A stretch of DNA of 64,000 nt, from contig JAHHHW010000085.1 in assembly GCA_019359115.1 (NCBI GenBank), forward strand, positions 62,001 to 126,000, written 5' to 3'. Positions 19,309 to 28,687 of this stretch are shown piece by piece (position 1 is the first letter of the stretch; the number at the start of each line of letters is the position of its first letter). The notes under the pieces were generated by a model. That model was not told the origin of the DNA and did no database searches. It saw only the letters and a program-made list of their open reading frames with translations. The stretch comes from Pelatocladus maniniholoensis HA4357-MV3. Its GTDB lineage: Bacteria; Cyanobacteriota; Cyanobacteriia; Cyanobacteriales; Nostocaceae. The position numbers and the translations under genes are program-made.

Positions 19309-20052
19309 ATGCCGAGGATTCTAGTCATAGACGATGACCCAGCAATTTCAGAGTTAGTTGCCGTCAACTTAGAGATGGCTGGCTACGACGTCAGCCAAGC
19401 AGAAGATGGGATCAAGGGTCAGGCGCTGGCTTTACAACTTCAGCCAGATTTGATTATGCTCGATCTGATGTTGCCCAGGGTAGACGGATTCACTGTTTGT
19501 CAGCGCTTGCGACGAGATGAACGTACAGCTGAAATTCCTGTGTTGATGTTGACAGCACTCAGCCAAACTCAGGATAAAGTAGAAGGCTTTAACGCTGGCG
19601 CGGATGACTACCTAACTAAACCGTTTGAAGTTGAGGAAATGCTGGCGCGGGTGCGTGCTTTATTGCGGCGTACTGACCGGATTCCCCAAGCCGCCAAGCA
19701 CAGTGAAATTCTCAACTATGGGCCTTTGACCCTGGTTCCTGAACGTTTTGAGGCAATATGGTTTAATCAAACAGTCAAACTGACTCATTTAGAGTTTGAG
19801 TTACTTCACTGCTTGCTTCAGCGACATGGTCAAACTGTTTCCCCAAGTGAAATCCTCAGAGAAGTTTGGGGGTACGATCCAGATGATGATATTGAAACCA
19901 TTCGAGTCCACATTCGCCACTTACGAACCAAACTAGAACCAGATCCTCGCCATCCTCGTTACATCAAAACAGTATATGGTGCTGGATACTGCCTAGAGTT
20001 GCCTAGTGTTCCCCAATCAAGTGAAGGTGTCTCTACATCAAAAGTCGATTGA
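19309..20052 (+). CDS. rpaA: OmpR-type response regulator, RpaA
   Basis: The 247-residue protein has a receiver domain (acidic pocket Asp8-Asp10, phospho-acceptor Asp52 in LIMLDLMLP, Lys104 in LTKPF) and a winged-helix DNA-binding domain ([27 protein letters not shown]). The start [20 protein letters not shown] and the linker [17 protein letters not shown] match RpaA rather than its paralogue RpaB, as I recall both. RpaA is phosphorylated by SasA, reads out the KaiABC clock, and also affects phycobilisome-photosystem coupling. No kinase is adjacent. Confidence 0.85.
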   Translation: MPRILVIDDDPAISELVAVNLEMAGYDVSQAEDGIKGQALALQLQPDLIMLDLMLPRVDGFTVCQRLRRDERTAEIPVLMLTALSQTQDKVEGFNAGADDYLTKPFEVEEMLARVRALLRRTDRIPQAAKHSEILNYGPLTLVPERFEAIWFNQTVKLTHLEFELLHCLLQRHGQTVSPSEILREVWGYDPDDDIETIRVHIRHLRTKLEPDPRHPRYIKTVYGAGYCLELPSVPQSSEGVSTSKVD

Positions 20053-20096
20053 TCCTATTTGGGCTATTGTGTAAATGTTATTAAATTAACGTTTGA

Positions 20097-20140
20097 ATTG
20101 GCACTCGTATGTTGTCATCACTTCAAGAGTGCCAATAAGA
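20097..20140 (+). terminator. Hairpin downstream of rpaA
   Basis: ATTGGCACTC (20097-20106) is perfectly inverted at 20127-20136 (GAGTGCCAAT) with a 20-nt loop. It is followed by a weak T-rich stretch (AAGATTTTG) and lies 45 bp after the rpaA stop. It is a terminator or 3'-protecting hairpin. The interval 20141-20353 has no gene I can support. Confidence 0.5.
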
Positions 20141-20353
20141 TTTTGCGTTTATCAAAACTTCTAATTAATTGGTGCGATCGCCATCACACCAGAGTCTGAA
20201 TCAGTGATGATCGCAGTATCCCCTTTTGAACCTATCAATTTACTTTTTGCTGACCCTGCTTCTTATTGCTCTTGGTGGCATCTTGACACAATCTAATTTA
20301 GCAGGTAGGTTATTCGAGTTATGTTATTAGGCAGTTTCAAGAGGAATGGATGA

Positions 20354-20521
20354 TTATGCGTGACATCCACAGCCTTGATGACCACAACCCTCTCCACTGG
20401 GATGACCATTCGCACAGGCTTCTCCACAATAAGGCTTGCCATCTTTGATCACAGCATCGGTTAGAGAAACTATACAAAGGCAAGATTCACAAGCGCATTT
20501 CATCTGAGTAACAGTTGTCAT
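20354..20521 (-). CDS. smtA: Bacterial metallothionein, SmtA family
   Basis: A 55-residue frame starts at ATG 20519-20521 and stops at TAA 20354-20356. It has nine cysteines and three histidines: the N-terminal set KCACESCLC, then PYCGEACANGHPSG, then CGHQGCGCH. This is the SmtA layout, in which about four zinc (or cadmium) ions bind in one cluster. SmtA buffers excess zinc in the cytosol. The gene is short enough to be missed by length filters. It is monocistronic; no smtB repressor gene is beside it, although an SmtB-like box lies upstream. Confidence 0.93.
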   Translation of the reverse strand: MTTVTQMKCACESCLCIVSLTDAVIKDGKPYCGEACANGHPSGEGCGHQGCGCHA

Positions 20522-20569
20522 AGCAAGCACCAAAAGAAATTTGTTTTCAAGTAATTAATATAAAACACC

Positions 20570-20583
20570 TGAACATAAATTCA
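20570..20583 (-). promoter_or_regulatory. Candidate SmtB/ArsR-type operator upstream of smtA
   Basis: TGAACATAAATTCA, 50 bp upstream of the smtA start, is a TGAA-N6-TTCA half-site pair of the kind bound by SmtB-type zinc-sensing repressors. Position and spacing fit a site over or near the promoter. It is a single short match, so support is modest. Confidence 0.4.
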
Positions 20584-20688
20584 GTTATTTAAAGAAATTA
20601 TAACTCCTAAGTAAGTCGGCGTGAAAAAACCAAACTATGTAAAGATAAGTAAATACGGAGAATGTATATACTGAGGTAACTAAACGAT

Positions 20689-20790
20689 ATGAGCGCTCGC
20701 TTAAGGGTATTTTTGATTCGTTAGCAAGACAAAACCCTGCTAAACCTGAGAACTAGGGATGCACCAAAGAATTATCTATTTTCTCTAAAT
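20689..20790 (+). pseudogene. Remnant of an IS630-like transposase N terminus
   Basis: From ATG 20689 the frame reads MSARLRVFLIR, a TAG stop (20722-20724), then QDKTLLNLRTRDAPK. From memory this resembles the first 25-30 residues of the helix-turn-helix part of cyanobacterial IS630-type transposases, with one stop and decay after about 35 codons. No inverted repeats or rest of the element were found. The flanking 20584-20911 DNA is otherwise AT-rich and contains the metH promoter region. Confidence 0.4.
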
Positions 20791-20911
20791 ACTTCATATC
20801 ATTTACCACCACACCAGTTTTCATCAATTTCTTACTCCGAAACTGTAGAAATTTTGGAAAATAATAAATTAAGTCGAATTATTAAGACTAACCAAATTTC
20901 TTTTGGCAAAT

Positions 20912-23900
20912 ATGACTCATCCCTTTTTAGAACACTTGCATAGCCCTGAACGTCCCGTAATTGTTTTCGACGGTGCGATGGGAACTAACTTACAAACGCA
21001 AAATCTTACTGCTGAAGATTTCGGTGGTGCTGAATATGAAGGTTGCAACGAATATCTAGTCCACACCAAACCTGAAGCTGTGGCCAAAGTTCACCGTGAC
21101 TTCCTTGCTGCGGGTGCGGATGTGATTGAAACCAATACTTTTGGTAGTACACCTATAGTATTGGCAGAATATGATCTCGCTGATCAAACATACTACCTTA
21201 ACAAAACCGCCGCCGAACTAGCAAAGCGTGTCGCAGCAGAATTTTCTACACCAGAAAAACCCAGGTTTGTAGCTGGTTCAATGGGTCCGACAACAAAATT
21301 GCCTACTTTGGGACACATTGATTTTGACACAATGAAAGATAACTTCGCCCAACAAGCAGAAGCTTTGTGGGATGGTGGTGTCGATTTATTTATTATCGAG
21401 ACTTGTCAGGATGTGCTGCAAATCAAAGCGGCGTTGAATGGTATTGAAGAAATTTTTGCTAAAAAAGGCGATCGCCGTCCTTTGATGGTTTCTGTGACAA
21501 TGGAAACAATGGGGACAATGCTAGTAGGTACGGAAATCAATGCTGTGCTAACTATTTTGGAACCTTATCCAATAGATATTCTCGGTCTAAACTGTGCCAC
21601 AGGACCAGACCTGATGAAGCCGCACATAAAATATCTTTCCGAACATTCTCATTTCGTAGTTTCCTGTATTCCTAATGCTGGTTTACCAGAAAACGTCGGT
21701 GGACAAGCACACTATCGCTTGACACCAATGGAATTGCGGATGTCATTGATGCACTTTGTTGAAGATTTAGGTGTCCAAGTAATTGGGGGTTGCTGTGGGA
21801 CACGTCCAGATCACATTCAACAATTAGCACAAATCACTAAAGAACTTAAGCCAAAAGTTAGAGAACCGCAGCTAGAACCAGCCGCAGCATCAATTTACAG
21901 TACTCAGCCTTACGAACAAGATAATTCTTTCTTAATTATCGGTGAACGCTTAAACGCCAGTGGTTCTAAAAAATGCCGTGAATTGCTCAACGCAGAAGAC
22001 TGGGATGGACTAGTGTCGATGGCGAGAGCGCAAGTCAAAGAAGGCGCACACATCCTGGATGTTAACGTCGATTATGTGGGACGTGATGGCGTGCGAGATA
22101 TGCACGAATTAGTTTCTCGCATTGTCAACAATGTCACACTACCTTTGATGCTCGATTCCACAGAATGGGAAAAGATGGAGGCGGGTTTAAAAGTCGCTGG
22201 TGGTAAGTGTTTGTTGAATTCTACCAACTATGAAGACGGCGAACCACGTTTTTTGAAAGTATTGGAATTGGCAAAGAAATACGGTGCTGGTGTCGTCATT
22301 GGTACTATTGATGAAGAGGGGATGGCGCGAACTGCCGAAAAGAAATTCCAAATTGCTCAACGTGCCTACCGTCAAGCATTAGAGTATGGTATCCCATGCC
22401 ATGAAATCTTTTTTGATACACTTGCTCTACCTATTTCTACGGGAATTGCAGAAGACCGAGAAAATGCCAAAGCGACTATAGAAGCGATTCGTCGCATCCG
22501 CAAAGAATTGCCTGGTTGTCATGTTGTTTTAGGTGTATCTAATATTTCCTTTGGTTTGAGTCCCGCCGCCCGGATAGTGCTGAATTCCATGTTTTTGCAT
22601 GAGGCGATCGCAGTAGGTATGGATGCGGCAATTGTTAGCCCTAACAAAATTTTACCACTGTCGAAGATTGAAGAGAAACATCAACAAATCTGTCATCACC
22701 TAATTTACGACGATCGCAAATTTGAAGGTGATGTCTGTATTTATGATCCCCTAGCAGAATTAACCAAGATGTTTGAAGGGGTGACGACAAAACGTGACAA
22801 AGGTGTTGATGAAAATCTCCCCATTGAAGAACGTCTCAAGCGTCACGTGATTGATGGTGAACGTATCGGTTTAGATGCAGCACTGGCTGAAGCGTTAAAT
22901 AAATATCCGGCTTTGGATATTATTAATATCTTCCTGCTAGATGGAATGAAGGTAGTAGGTGAGTTGTTTGGTTCTGGACAAATGCAGCTACCTTTTGTGT
23001 TACAGTCAGCCGAAACCATGAAAGCGGCGGTTGCTTACCTAGAACCGTTCATGGAAAAATCAGAAGCTGGCAACAATGGCAAGGGTACGTTTATTATTGC
23101 CACAGTCAAAGGTGATGTTCACGATATTGGGAAAAACCTGGTAGATATCATTCTCTCTAACAACGGTTATAGGGTGATTAACCTGGGAATTAAGCAGTCG
23201 GTGGAAAACATCATTGAAGCATACGATAAGCACAAAGCTGATTGTATTGCTATGAGTGGGTTGTTGGTGAAGTCTACCGCCTTCATGAAAGAAAATTTGC
23301 AGGTATTTAATGAAAAGGGAATTACTGTCCCTGTAATTTTGGGTGGTGCGGCCTTAACTCCCAAGTTTGTTTCTGAAGATTGCCAGAAGACTTACAAAGG
23401 TAAGGTAGTCTATGGCAAAGATGCTTTTTCAGATTTGCACTTTATGGACAAATTAATGCCAGCAAAAGCATCTGGAAAGTGGGATGATCTGCAAGGATTT
23501 TTAGGTGAATTGGCAGAAGAAACATCTCAAAATGGACATAAGGAATCTATAACAGAAAAATCTCCAGCAGAAAAAGCACCTGTCGAACCAACAGAAGTTG
23601 ATACCAGGCGTTCAGAAGCTGTGGTGGTAGATATTCCACGTCCCACACCACCTTTCTGGGGAAGTAAGTTATTACAACCGAGTGATATTCCTTTAGAAGA
23701 AGTATTTTGGTATTTGGATTTGCAAGCTTTGATTGCAGGACAATGGCAGTTTAGGAAGCCAAAGGATCAATCTAAGAAGGAGTATCAGGCTTTTTTGGAT
23801 GAGAAGGTATACCCAATTTTGGAGGAGTGGAAGCAGCGAATTATTACAGAGAATTTGTTGCATCCGCAGGTTATTTATGGGTATTTTCCTTGTCAGTCTG

Positions 23901-24487
23901 AGGGGAATAGTTTGTATGTTTACCACCCCGAAAATGTAGAGACACGTTCGCTTTTAGCGTTCCCGCAGGGTAATTTGGCGTCTCTACAACTTGTTACAAA
24001 ATTTGAATTTCCCCGTCAAAAATCTCTGCGTCGTTTATGTATTGCAGATTTCTTTGCATCGAAGGAGTCAGGGGTGATTGATGTGTTCCCGATGCAGGCG
24101 GTGACAGTGGGTGAAGTGGCGACGGAGTACGCGCAGAAGTTATTTGCAGATAATCAATACACAGATTATCTGTATTTCCACGGTTTGGCTGTGCAGATGG
24201 CAGAGGCTGTGGCTGAGTGGACTCATGCACGAATTCGGCGGGAGTTGGGTTTTACTGCTGAGGAACCGGATAATATTCGGGATATTTTGGCCCAGAGGTA
24301 TCAAGGTTCACGGTATAGCTTTGGCTATCCGGCGTGTCCAAATATTCAGGATCAGTACAAGCAGCTAGAGTTGTTGGGGACTGAGCGGATTAATCTGTAT
24401 ATGGATGAAAGTGAACAGTTGTATCCAGAGCAGTCTACGACGGCGATTATTTGTTACCACCCGGTAGCGAAGTATTTTAGCGCGTAA
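20912..24487 (+). CDS. metH: Cobalamin-dependent methionine synthase
   Basis: From ATG 20912 (an in-frame TTG lies 9 bp earlier) the protein has 1191 residues. Domain order: homocysteine-binding zinc barrel (GLNCATGPD and [10 protein letters not shown] give the three cysteines), pterin-binding barrel ([18 protein letters not shown]), helical cap, cobalamin domain with the ligand histidine in DVHDIGKN near residue 736, an acidic linker, and the activation domain ([11 protein letters not shown]). It transfers methyl from methyl-tetrahydrofolate to homocysteine in the cytosol. Near residues 1009-1026 the activation domain contains an in-frame insertion derived from a dispersed DNA repeat. No cobalamin riboswitch was seen upstream. 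Confidence 0.95.
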   Translation: MTHPFLEHLHSPERPVIVFDGAMGTNLQTQNLTAEDFGGAEYEGCNEYLVHTKPEAVAKVHRDFLAAGADVIETNTFGSTPIVLAEYDLADQTYYLNKTAAELAKRVAAEFSTPEKPRFVAGSMGPTTKLPTLGHIDFDTMKDNFAQQAEALWDGGVDLFIIETCQDVLQIKAALNGIEEIFAKKGDRRPLMVSVTMETMGTMLVGTEINAVLTILEPYPIDILGLNCATGPDLMKPHIKYLSEHSHFVVSCIPNAGLPENVGGQAHYRLTPMELRMSLMHFVEDLGVQVIGGCCGTRPDHIQQLAQITKELKPKVREPQLEPAAASIYSTQPYEQDNSFLIIGERLNASGSKKCRELLNAEDWDGLVSMARAQVKEGAHILDVNVDYVGRDGVRDMHELVSRIVNNVTLPLMLDSTEWEKMEAGLKVAGGKCLLNSTNYEDGEPRFLKVLELAKKYGAGVVIGTIDEEGMARTAEKKFQIAQRAYRQALEYGIPCHEIFFDTLALPISTGIAEDRENAKATIEAIRRIRKELPGCHVVLGVSNISFGLSPAARIVLNSMFLHEAIAVGMDAAIVSPNKILPLSKIEEKHQQICHHLIYDDRKFEGDVCIYDPLAELTKMFEGVTTKRDKGVDENLPIEERLKRHVIDGERIGLDAALAEALNKYPALDIINIFLLDGMKVVGELFGSGQMQLPFVLQSAETMKAAVAYLEPFMEKSEAGNNGKGTFIIATVKGDVHDIGKNLVDIILSNNGYRVINLGIKQSVENIIEAYDKHKADCIAMSGLLVKSTAFMKENLQVFNEKGITVPVILGGAALTPKFVSEDCQKTYKGKVVYGKDAFSDLHFMDKLMPAKASGKWDDLQGFLGELAEETSQNGHKESITEKSPAEKAPVEPTEVDTRRSEAVVVDIPRPTPPFWGSKLLQPSDIPLEEVFWYLDLQALIAGQWQFRKPKDQSKKEYQAFLDEKVYPILEEWKQRIITENLLHPQVIYGYFPCQSEGNSLYVYHPENVETRSLLAFPQGNLASLQLVTKFEFPRQKSLRRLCIADFFASKESGVIDVFPMQAVTVGEVATEYAQKLFADNQYTDYLYFHGLAVQMAEAVAEWTHARIRRELGFTAEEPDNIRDILAQRYQGSRYSFGYPACPNIQDQYKQLELLGTERINLYMDESEQLYPEQSTTAIICYHPVAKYFSA
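23935..23988. repeat. Dispersed palindromic repeat lying in frame inside metH
   Basis: TGTAGAGAC at 23935-23943 is inverted at 23980-23988 (GTCTCTACA). The 54-bp span is exactly 18 codons and encodes [18 protein letters not shown] between conserved MetH segments YVYHPEN and KFEFPRQKS. Related copies are intergenic at 10459, 43760 and 58799. Confidence 0.8.
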
Positions 24488-24579
24488 CTTCACCCCCACA
24501 GCCTCTCTCCGAACTTGCGGAGAGCAGGTATCAATTATAGCATAGACGGTGATTATTTCGTTTAGCATATTCCCCTCCC

Positions 24580-24771
24580 TTTTTCATATCTTGGAGGCAA
24601 GGTGGTTTCATACGAAAAAAGAAAAATATGGAAGTCTGTATTTCTCGTTTTGAAGCATAGATTTTTACCCCTCTCCAAACCTCTCCCCTTATTAAGGGGA
24701 GAGGCTTTAAAAGAAGATTTTAATTTTTCTCTGCTTGTATGAAACCACCCTGCTTTTTCATATCTTGGAGG
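24580..24771. repeat. 18-bp direct repeats flanking a MITE-like element
   Basis: TTTTTCATATCTTGGAGG occurs at 24580-24597 and again, identically, at 24754-24771, on either side of the element at 24599-24751. It is either an unusually long target duplication or a pre-existing repeat. The 24488-24824 gap holds no gene. Confidence 0.7.
24599..24751. mobile_element. MITE-like element, family A, uninterrupted copy
   Basis: GGTGGTTTCATAC at 24601-24613 is the reverse complement of 24737-24749, so the ends are terminal inverted repeats of at least 13 bp. The core contains a CTCCCCTTATTAAGGGGAG palindrome. The same sequence, in the opposite orientation and split by a second element, occurs at 50158-50465. 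It encodes nothing. Confidence 0.75.
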
Positions 24772-24824
24772 GGATTTTATTGCATAAAGTTTATAAGGAA
24801 AAATGGGCAACACTCAAAGACCCG

Positions 24825-25076
24825 CTACGGTTGATTTTGATGGAGAGTTGAGGTGTTGTTGGAGAATTGCTTTTGAGACTGGCTGATTACTTGAAATTCA
24901 TCTGGATTTAGCGACAACACAATATTTTCAGACTCTACCTGAATGAGCCAGCGATCGCTCATCTTTTCGTTGATAATTATTTCTCGACCACAAACAACTC
25001 CCCTTCTTCCGGCGACATATTCCGGGTACAGGATCACAACAATGTTTCCTAATTGAATCTTCTGTGGATTTTGCAA
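24825..25076 (-). CDS. Small KOW-like beta-barrel protein, unknown
   Basis: The 83-residue product starts with TTG at 25076 and reads IQLGNIVVILYPEYVAGRRG, then an alternating beta-type sequence (WLIQVESENIVLSLNPDEFQ). The GxxV...GRxG pattern is like a KOW or SH3-like fold that binds RNA or protein, but the match is weak. The last 20 residues are Gln/Ser-rich and disordered. There is no strong ribosome site. It appears to be a free-standing gene convergent with metH. Confidence 0.45.
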   Translation of the reverse strand: MQNPQKIQLGNIVVILYPEYVAGRRGVVCGREIIINEKMSDRWLIQVESENIVLSLNPDEFQVISQSQKQFSNNTSTLHQNQP

Positions 25077-25324
25077 TCGCGTTTTTTAGCTTGATATTAT
25101 ATAGACTGATAATAACTTGACCATTAGGAATCAAACCTTAAATTTACAGAAAAAACTGTATCACATATATCATTTTGCTAATTTTGTTTTAGACAAGATC
25201 AAACATACTCAGTAATATAACGCAGTCAACCAGTATCTAAAGTTTGCTGTCTGAAGAATGGCGATCGCTACTTGCAACAAGTGTGTAATTCTTAAAATAA
25301 TTAAGGCGAGCAACATCAGGATTT

Positions 25325-26548
25325 ATGGCATCTAAATTGCGATCGCTTTTCAATAATTCAAGCTGGATTGGTGTGGCTTTATCTTTCTACGCTTTTATTG
25401 CAATTGGTATCGCTGAGGGAGGTTTGGGTGTTCTCATCCCCTCGATCCAAGCAACATTCAATCTGACTTCTGCAACTGTCACCTTACTTTTTCTCAGCCA
25501 AGTTTCTGGTTACATATTTGCTGCACTGACTAGCAGTCTTCTTAGCAGTCGCATTGGCTTGGCACGGATGTTATTAATGGCGTCTTTTTGTCTTACCTGC
25601 GCTCTTGTTTGCTATGCTGTTTCTCCCTACTGGTTATTAATGGTTGCAGCAGGTACACTCCTTGGTTTAGGAATTGGCTTGATTGATGCTGGTATTAATA
25701 CTTATATTGCGAACCACCAAAATAATGCTGATTTAATGGGTTTACTGCACGCTTTTTATGGTATCGGGGCGTTGCTAGGCCCTGCTGTCGCTACAACACT
25801 GTTAGCAATGAACATCAATTGGCGGGGTGTGTATTTTGTCATTGCTACTGTTGTTGGTTTAACAGTACTAGGGATGCTATGGGCTGTTGTGTATAACTAT
25901 AGACCACTTACTAAACGAACTAGTGTTACAGATACGAGTGCAACAGCTAATTTAAGTGTAGCTTTGAGAACACCTACAGTGTTGCTGGCTGGATTATTCT
26001 TGCTAATTTACGTAGGTACAGAAGCCTCAGTTGGTAACTGGGCTTACAGTGTTCAGACGTTAGGTCGAGGGACGCCAGAAATTCTTGCAGGCTATAGTGT
26101 CAGCGCCTATTGGTTGGGGTTAACCTTGGGACGTTTAGCTACGGGGCGTATGGTGAGATATCTCGGTGCAGTCCGTACTTTGGATAGTGCTTTAATATTG
26201 CTAGGAGTCAGTTTAACTGCTTGGTGGTTGCTACCGAAACAATTATTTAGTTTACCGATTATTGGCTTTGCTTTGGCTCCTATTTTCCCACTGACAATTT
26301 GGTTAATGCCGCAACGAATACCTACTGCAATTGTACCGGCGGGAATTGGTTTTATGACGAGTGTTGCTAGCTTGGGGGCTGCGGGAATTCCGGCTGGTGT
26401 TGGCGCTGTTGCAGCCCGTTTTAGTTTGGGGATTATTCCAGTTTTGATGATTCCTTTAGTAGTAATCATGGTGATGTTGCATCGTTGGCTGGTAAAGCGA
26501 TCGCCTGCTAACCACGATAGAAAAGATTGGTTTAGTAAAAAAAGGTAA
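25325..26548 (+). CDS. Major facilitator superfamily transporter
   Basis: The 407-residue protein has about twelve hydrophobic segments. It contains the family loop after helix 2 (SSRIGLARMLLMASF) and a related loop in the second half (RLATGRMVRYLGAVRTL). The length and the pattern LGLGIGLIDAGINTYIANH resemble the FucP/YfkF-like or sugar-transporter MFS groups. It sits in the inner membrane and uses the proton or another ion gradient. The substrate cannot be deduced; no pathway gene is adjacent. The large opposing frame inside it is a shadow. Confidence 0.88.
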   Translation: MASKLRSLFNNSSWIGVALSFYAFIAIGIAEGGLGVLIPSIQATFNLTSATVTLLFLSQVSGYIFAALTSSLLSSRIGLARMLLMASFCLTCALVCYAVSPYWLLMVAAGTLLGLGIGLIDAGINTYIANHQNNADLMGLLHAFYGIGALLGPAVATTLLAMNINWRGVYFVIATVVGLTVLGMLWAVVYNYRPLTKRTSVTDTSATANLSVALRTPTVLLAGLFLLIYVGTEASVGNWAYSVQTLGRGTPEILAGYSVSAYWLGLTLGRLATGRMVRYLGAVRTLDSALILLGVSLTAWWLLPKQLFSLPIIGFALAPIFPLTIWLMPQRIPTAIVPAGIGFMTSVASLGAAGIPAGVGAVAARFSLGIIPVLMIPLVVIMVMLHRWLVKRSPANHDRKDWFSKKR

Positions 26549-26632
26549 AGGATGAAGAGTGAAGGGCAATAGGTAAGAACACCAATGCCCAATACTCAAT
26601 GAAATCCCATTGGCTTCAGGCGTGGGATGAGC

Positions 26633-26827
26633 TTAACTGAACTGTTGCAGTTGGCTACCAATCCAAGTAGCACCCCTAGCTATACATTCAGGACAAACAT
26701 CTCCGTAGCTGTCACCTTTGTCGCTGCACACAATTAATCTTGCTTCTTTCGTCTGAAACAAGCGATCGCATACTAAACACATTTGGCTGTTTGTTAAGAA
26801 GCTGTTACATTCTATTTGAAACTTCAT
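26633..26827 (-). CDS. Small zinc-ribbon-like protein
   Basis: I place the start at ATG 26825-26827, giving 64 residues, because TAGGAAG sits 7-13 bp upstream; a longer frame starts at 26875. The product contains CLVCDRLF and VCPECIA, two CxxC pairs about 30 residues apart, which suggests one zinc site. The middle is short and polar. No family is recognised. It may bind nucleic acid or another protein. Confidence 0.55.
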   Translation of the reverse strand: MKFQIECNSFLTNSQMCLVCDRLFQTKEARLIVCSDKGDSYGDVCPECIARGATWIGSQLQQFS

Positions 26828-26875
26828 CTTTTCACTTCCTAAGAAAGTTTTTAAATAAAAACTGATTTTTATCAC

Positions 26876-27466
26876 ATAAATATAATATTAGTTTCTACTT
26901 TAATCAACTAAAAAATATTAATAAGTAATCAGCAATACTATTTACTTTCTAAAGACGAAAATAAGTTGTAATACTAATATTAATCATTTAAAAATTATAT
27001 GCAAAATATGACCATCAAATAACTAGATAATATAATGTATTGCTAACTTTAGTTTCCCTATTTAGACTACTAAGCTGTTCTAAAAATGGGTTTGCAAAAT
27101 GCGTGGACTTAATTACAATCCTCACGCATTAAAATACAATTAATTAACTTAATAAACATATAGTAATCCTAAATCCTTTGCGAGAAAGTTGGAAACGATT
27201 GAGCGAATAAAATTAGCTACTGCACAAAGAAAATCTATTTAACTGAACTTTATCAAATCTGACTTTTCACGGCATCTGGAAAACGCCATTTTGAGCTTTT
27301 CTCACTGCAATATTTTTATCCAATATTTTTTGTATAGATGAACACTTAATTACTTAATATTTTTTATAACTTTAGTCGGATTAGAGTTAACTATTTCTGC
27401 GAATATATTGGTTTTGAGGTAAAGTCAAACCTATTATCAACACGATAATTGGTGTCCAAAGTGATG
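26876..27466. other. AT-rich gene-free region before an orphan terminator
   Basis: There is no supported coding frame in about 590 bp. AATGCGTG (27098-27105) and CACGCATT (27123-27130) form an isolated hairpin. A TATAAC-type -10 sequence near 27365 precedes the strong terminator at 27467, so a small rightward RNA could be made here. Confidence 0.4.
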
Positions 27467-27511
27467 AAGGAGGAGTCGAGTCTAAGAAAGACTTTTACTC
27501 CTCTTTTTTTA
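27467..27511 (+). terminator. Strong rightward intrinsic terminator without an obvious gene
   Basis: AAGGAGGAGT (27467-27476) pairs with ACTCCTCTTT (27497-27506), with an inner AGTCT/AGACT stem (27479-27483, 27489-27493). The stem is followed by a run of seven T on the + strand. The genes on both sides read leftward, so it does not end either of them in its strong direction. It could end a small RNA starting within the preceding gap. Confidence 0.65.
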
Positions 27512-27517
27512 AAGTAA

Positions 27518-28642
27518 TTATATTTCAATTAACTTTTTCTCGAACACACCAAGCGCTCGAATCACAGCCTGATCCATGTCATAGTACTTATACTCAGCAA
27601 GCCGTCCAACAAAGATTACCGTACCATTCAAGTTATCTACCTCTTTGAGGTAAAGGTCTAGCCGTTCACGGTTCTCCTCACGAGGTATGGGGTAATAGGG
27701 GTCGTTTTTCTCTGGGATATAAGCTTGAGGATATTCCATCACCAAAGTCGTTTTGGGTAAGCTTTGTCCCGACAAATATTTTTGTTCAGTAATGCGGGTG
27801 ATGTCGTAATCGTTGGGGTAGTTGACCGTACCTACTTCTTGATAATACTCTTGCTCCAAAGTTTCAAACTGAAAGCGCAAACTACGATAAGGCAACTCGC
27901 CATACATATAATCAAAGAAAGTATCAATCGGTGCGGTACAGATTATCCGGTTAAACTTAATGTCATCAATAACTTCCCGGTAATCTGCGTTCAGGAGTAC
28001 CTTGATGTTGGGATGAGTAAGCATTCGGCGAAACATCTCGGTATAACCGTACTTTGGCATAGCCTGATATATATCCTGAAAATAACGGTTATCCCGACTG
28101 ATATAAACTGGAACACGTCCTGTTACTCCACGATCCAATTGCTCAGGTTTTAATTCCCACTGCTTAATTGTGTAGTGGAGGAAAACATTTTCATAAATGT
28201 AGTTAGCTAAAAACTCTAAATCTCCACTAGTGCTTTCACGCAACTTGAGAATAGGGACTTTAACTCCAAAGCCGAAGTGTTCTAGAAGCAAATTCTCCAA
28301 CTTCTGTGCATAGTGTGGAGGAAAAAGAGCATAGAGAGAATTGAGATTAAAAGGAATAGGCACTTTCTTTCCTTCTACAACCCCCAGCACATGATGATAG
28401 TAGTGTCTCCACTCAGTAAATTGAGAGAGATAATCCCAGGCTTTTTTAGATTTGGTGTGGAAGATATGAGGACCATACTTATGTACTAAAATGCCATGCT
28501 CGTTGTAGAAATCGTAAGCATTACCACCAATATGATCCCGCCGTTCCACAACTAGCACTTGTTGTGCCAATTGAGTTGCAATCCGTTCAGCTAGCACGCA
28601 GCTTGAATATCCAGCCCCTATAATCAGCCAATCTACTTTCAT
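27518..28642 (-). CDS. glf: UDP-galactopyranose mutase
   Basis: The 374-residue flavoprotein begins VDWLIIGAGYSSCVLAERIA, the FAD-binding Rossmann motif, then DHIGGNAYDFYNEHGILVHKYGPHIFHT, diagnostic for Glf. RNDPYYPIP-type and GRLAEYKYYDMD segments near the C terminus also belong to the family. It converts UDP-galactopyranose to UDP-galactofuranose in the cytosol using reduced FAD. It is the last gene of the leftward polysaccharide cluster and lies 45 bp after a galactofuranosyltransferase-like gene, which gives a clear metabolic link. Confidence 0.95.
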   Translation of the reverse strand: MKVDWLIIGAGYSSCVLAERIATQLAQQVLVVERRDHIGGNAYDFYNEHGILVHKYGPHIFHTKSKKAWDYLSQFTEWRHYYHHVLGVVEGKKVPIPFNLNSLYALFPPHYAQKLENLLLEHFGFGVKVPILKLRESTSGDLEFLANYIYENVFLHYTIKQWELKPEQLDRGVTGRVPVYISRDNRYFQDIYQAMPKYGYTEMFRRMLTHPNIKVLLNADYREVIDDIKFNRIICTAPIDTFFDYMYGELPYRSLRFQFETLEQEYYQEVGTVNYPNDYDITRITEQKYLSGQSLPKTTLVMEYPQAYIPEKNDPYYPIPREENRERLDLYLKEVDNLNGTVIFVGRLAEYKYYDMDQAVIRALGVFEKKLIEI

Positions 28643-28687
28643 GCTGCTTCTCCTTACTTGACATAGTTTGGATGTTGAAACTTTGTC

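Noticed and set aside
26107-26592. 161-residue opposing frame inside the MFS gene
   Set aside because: It lies antisense within a clear transporter, is basic and Pro/Thr-rich as shadow frames are, and has no domain.
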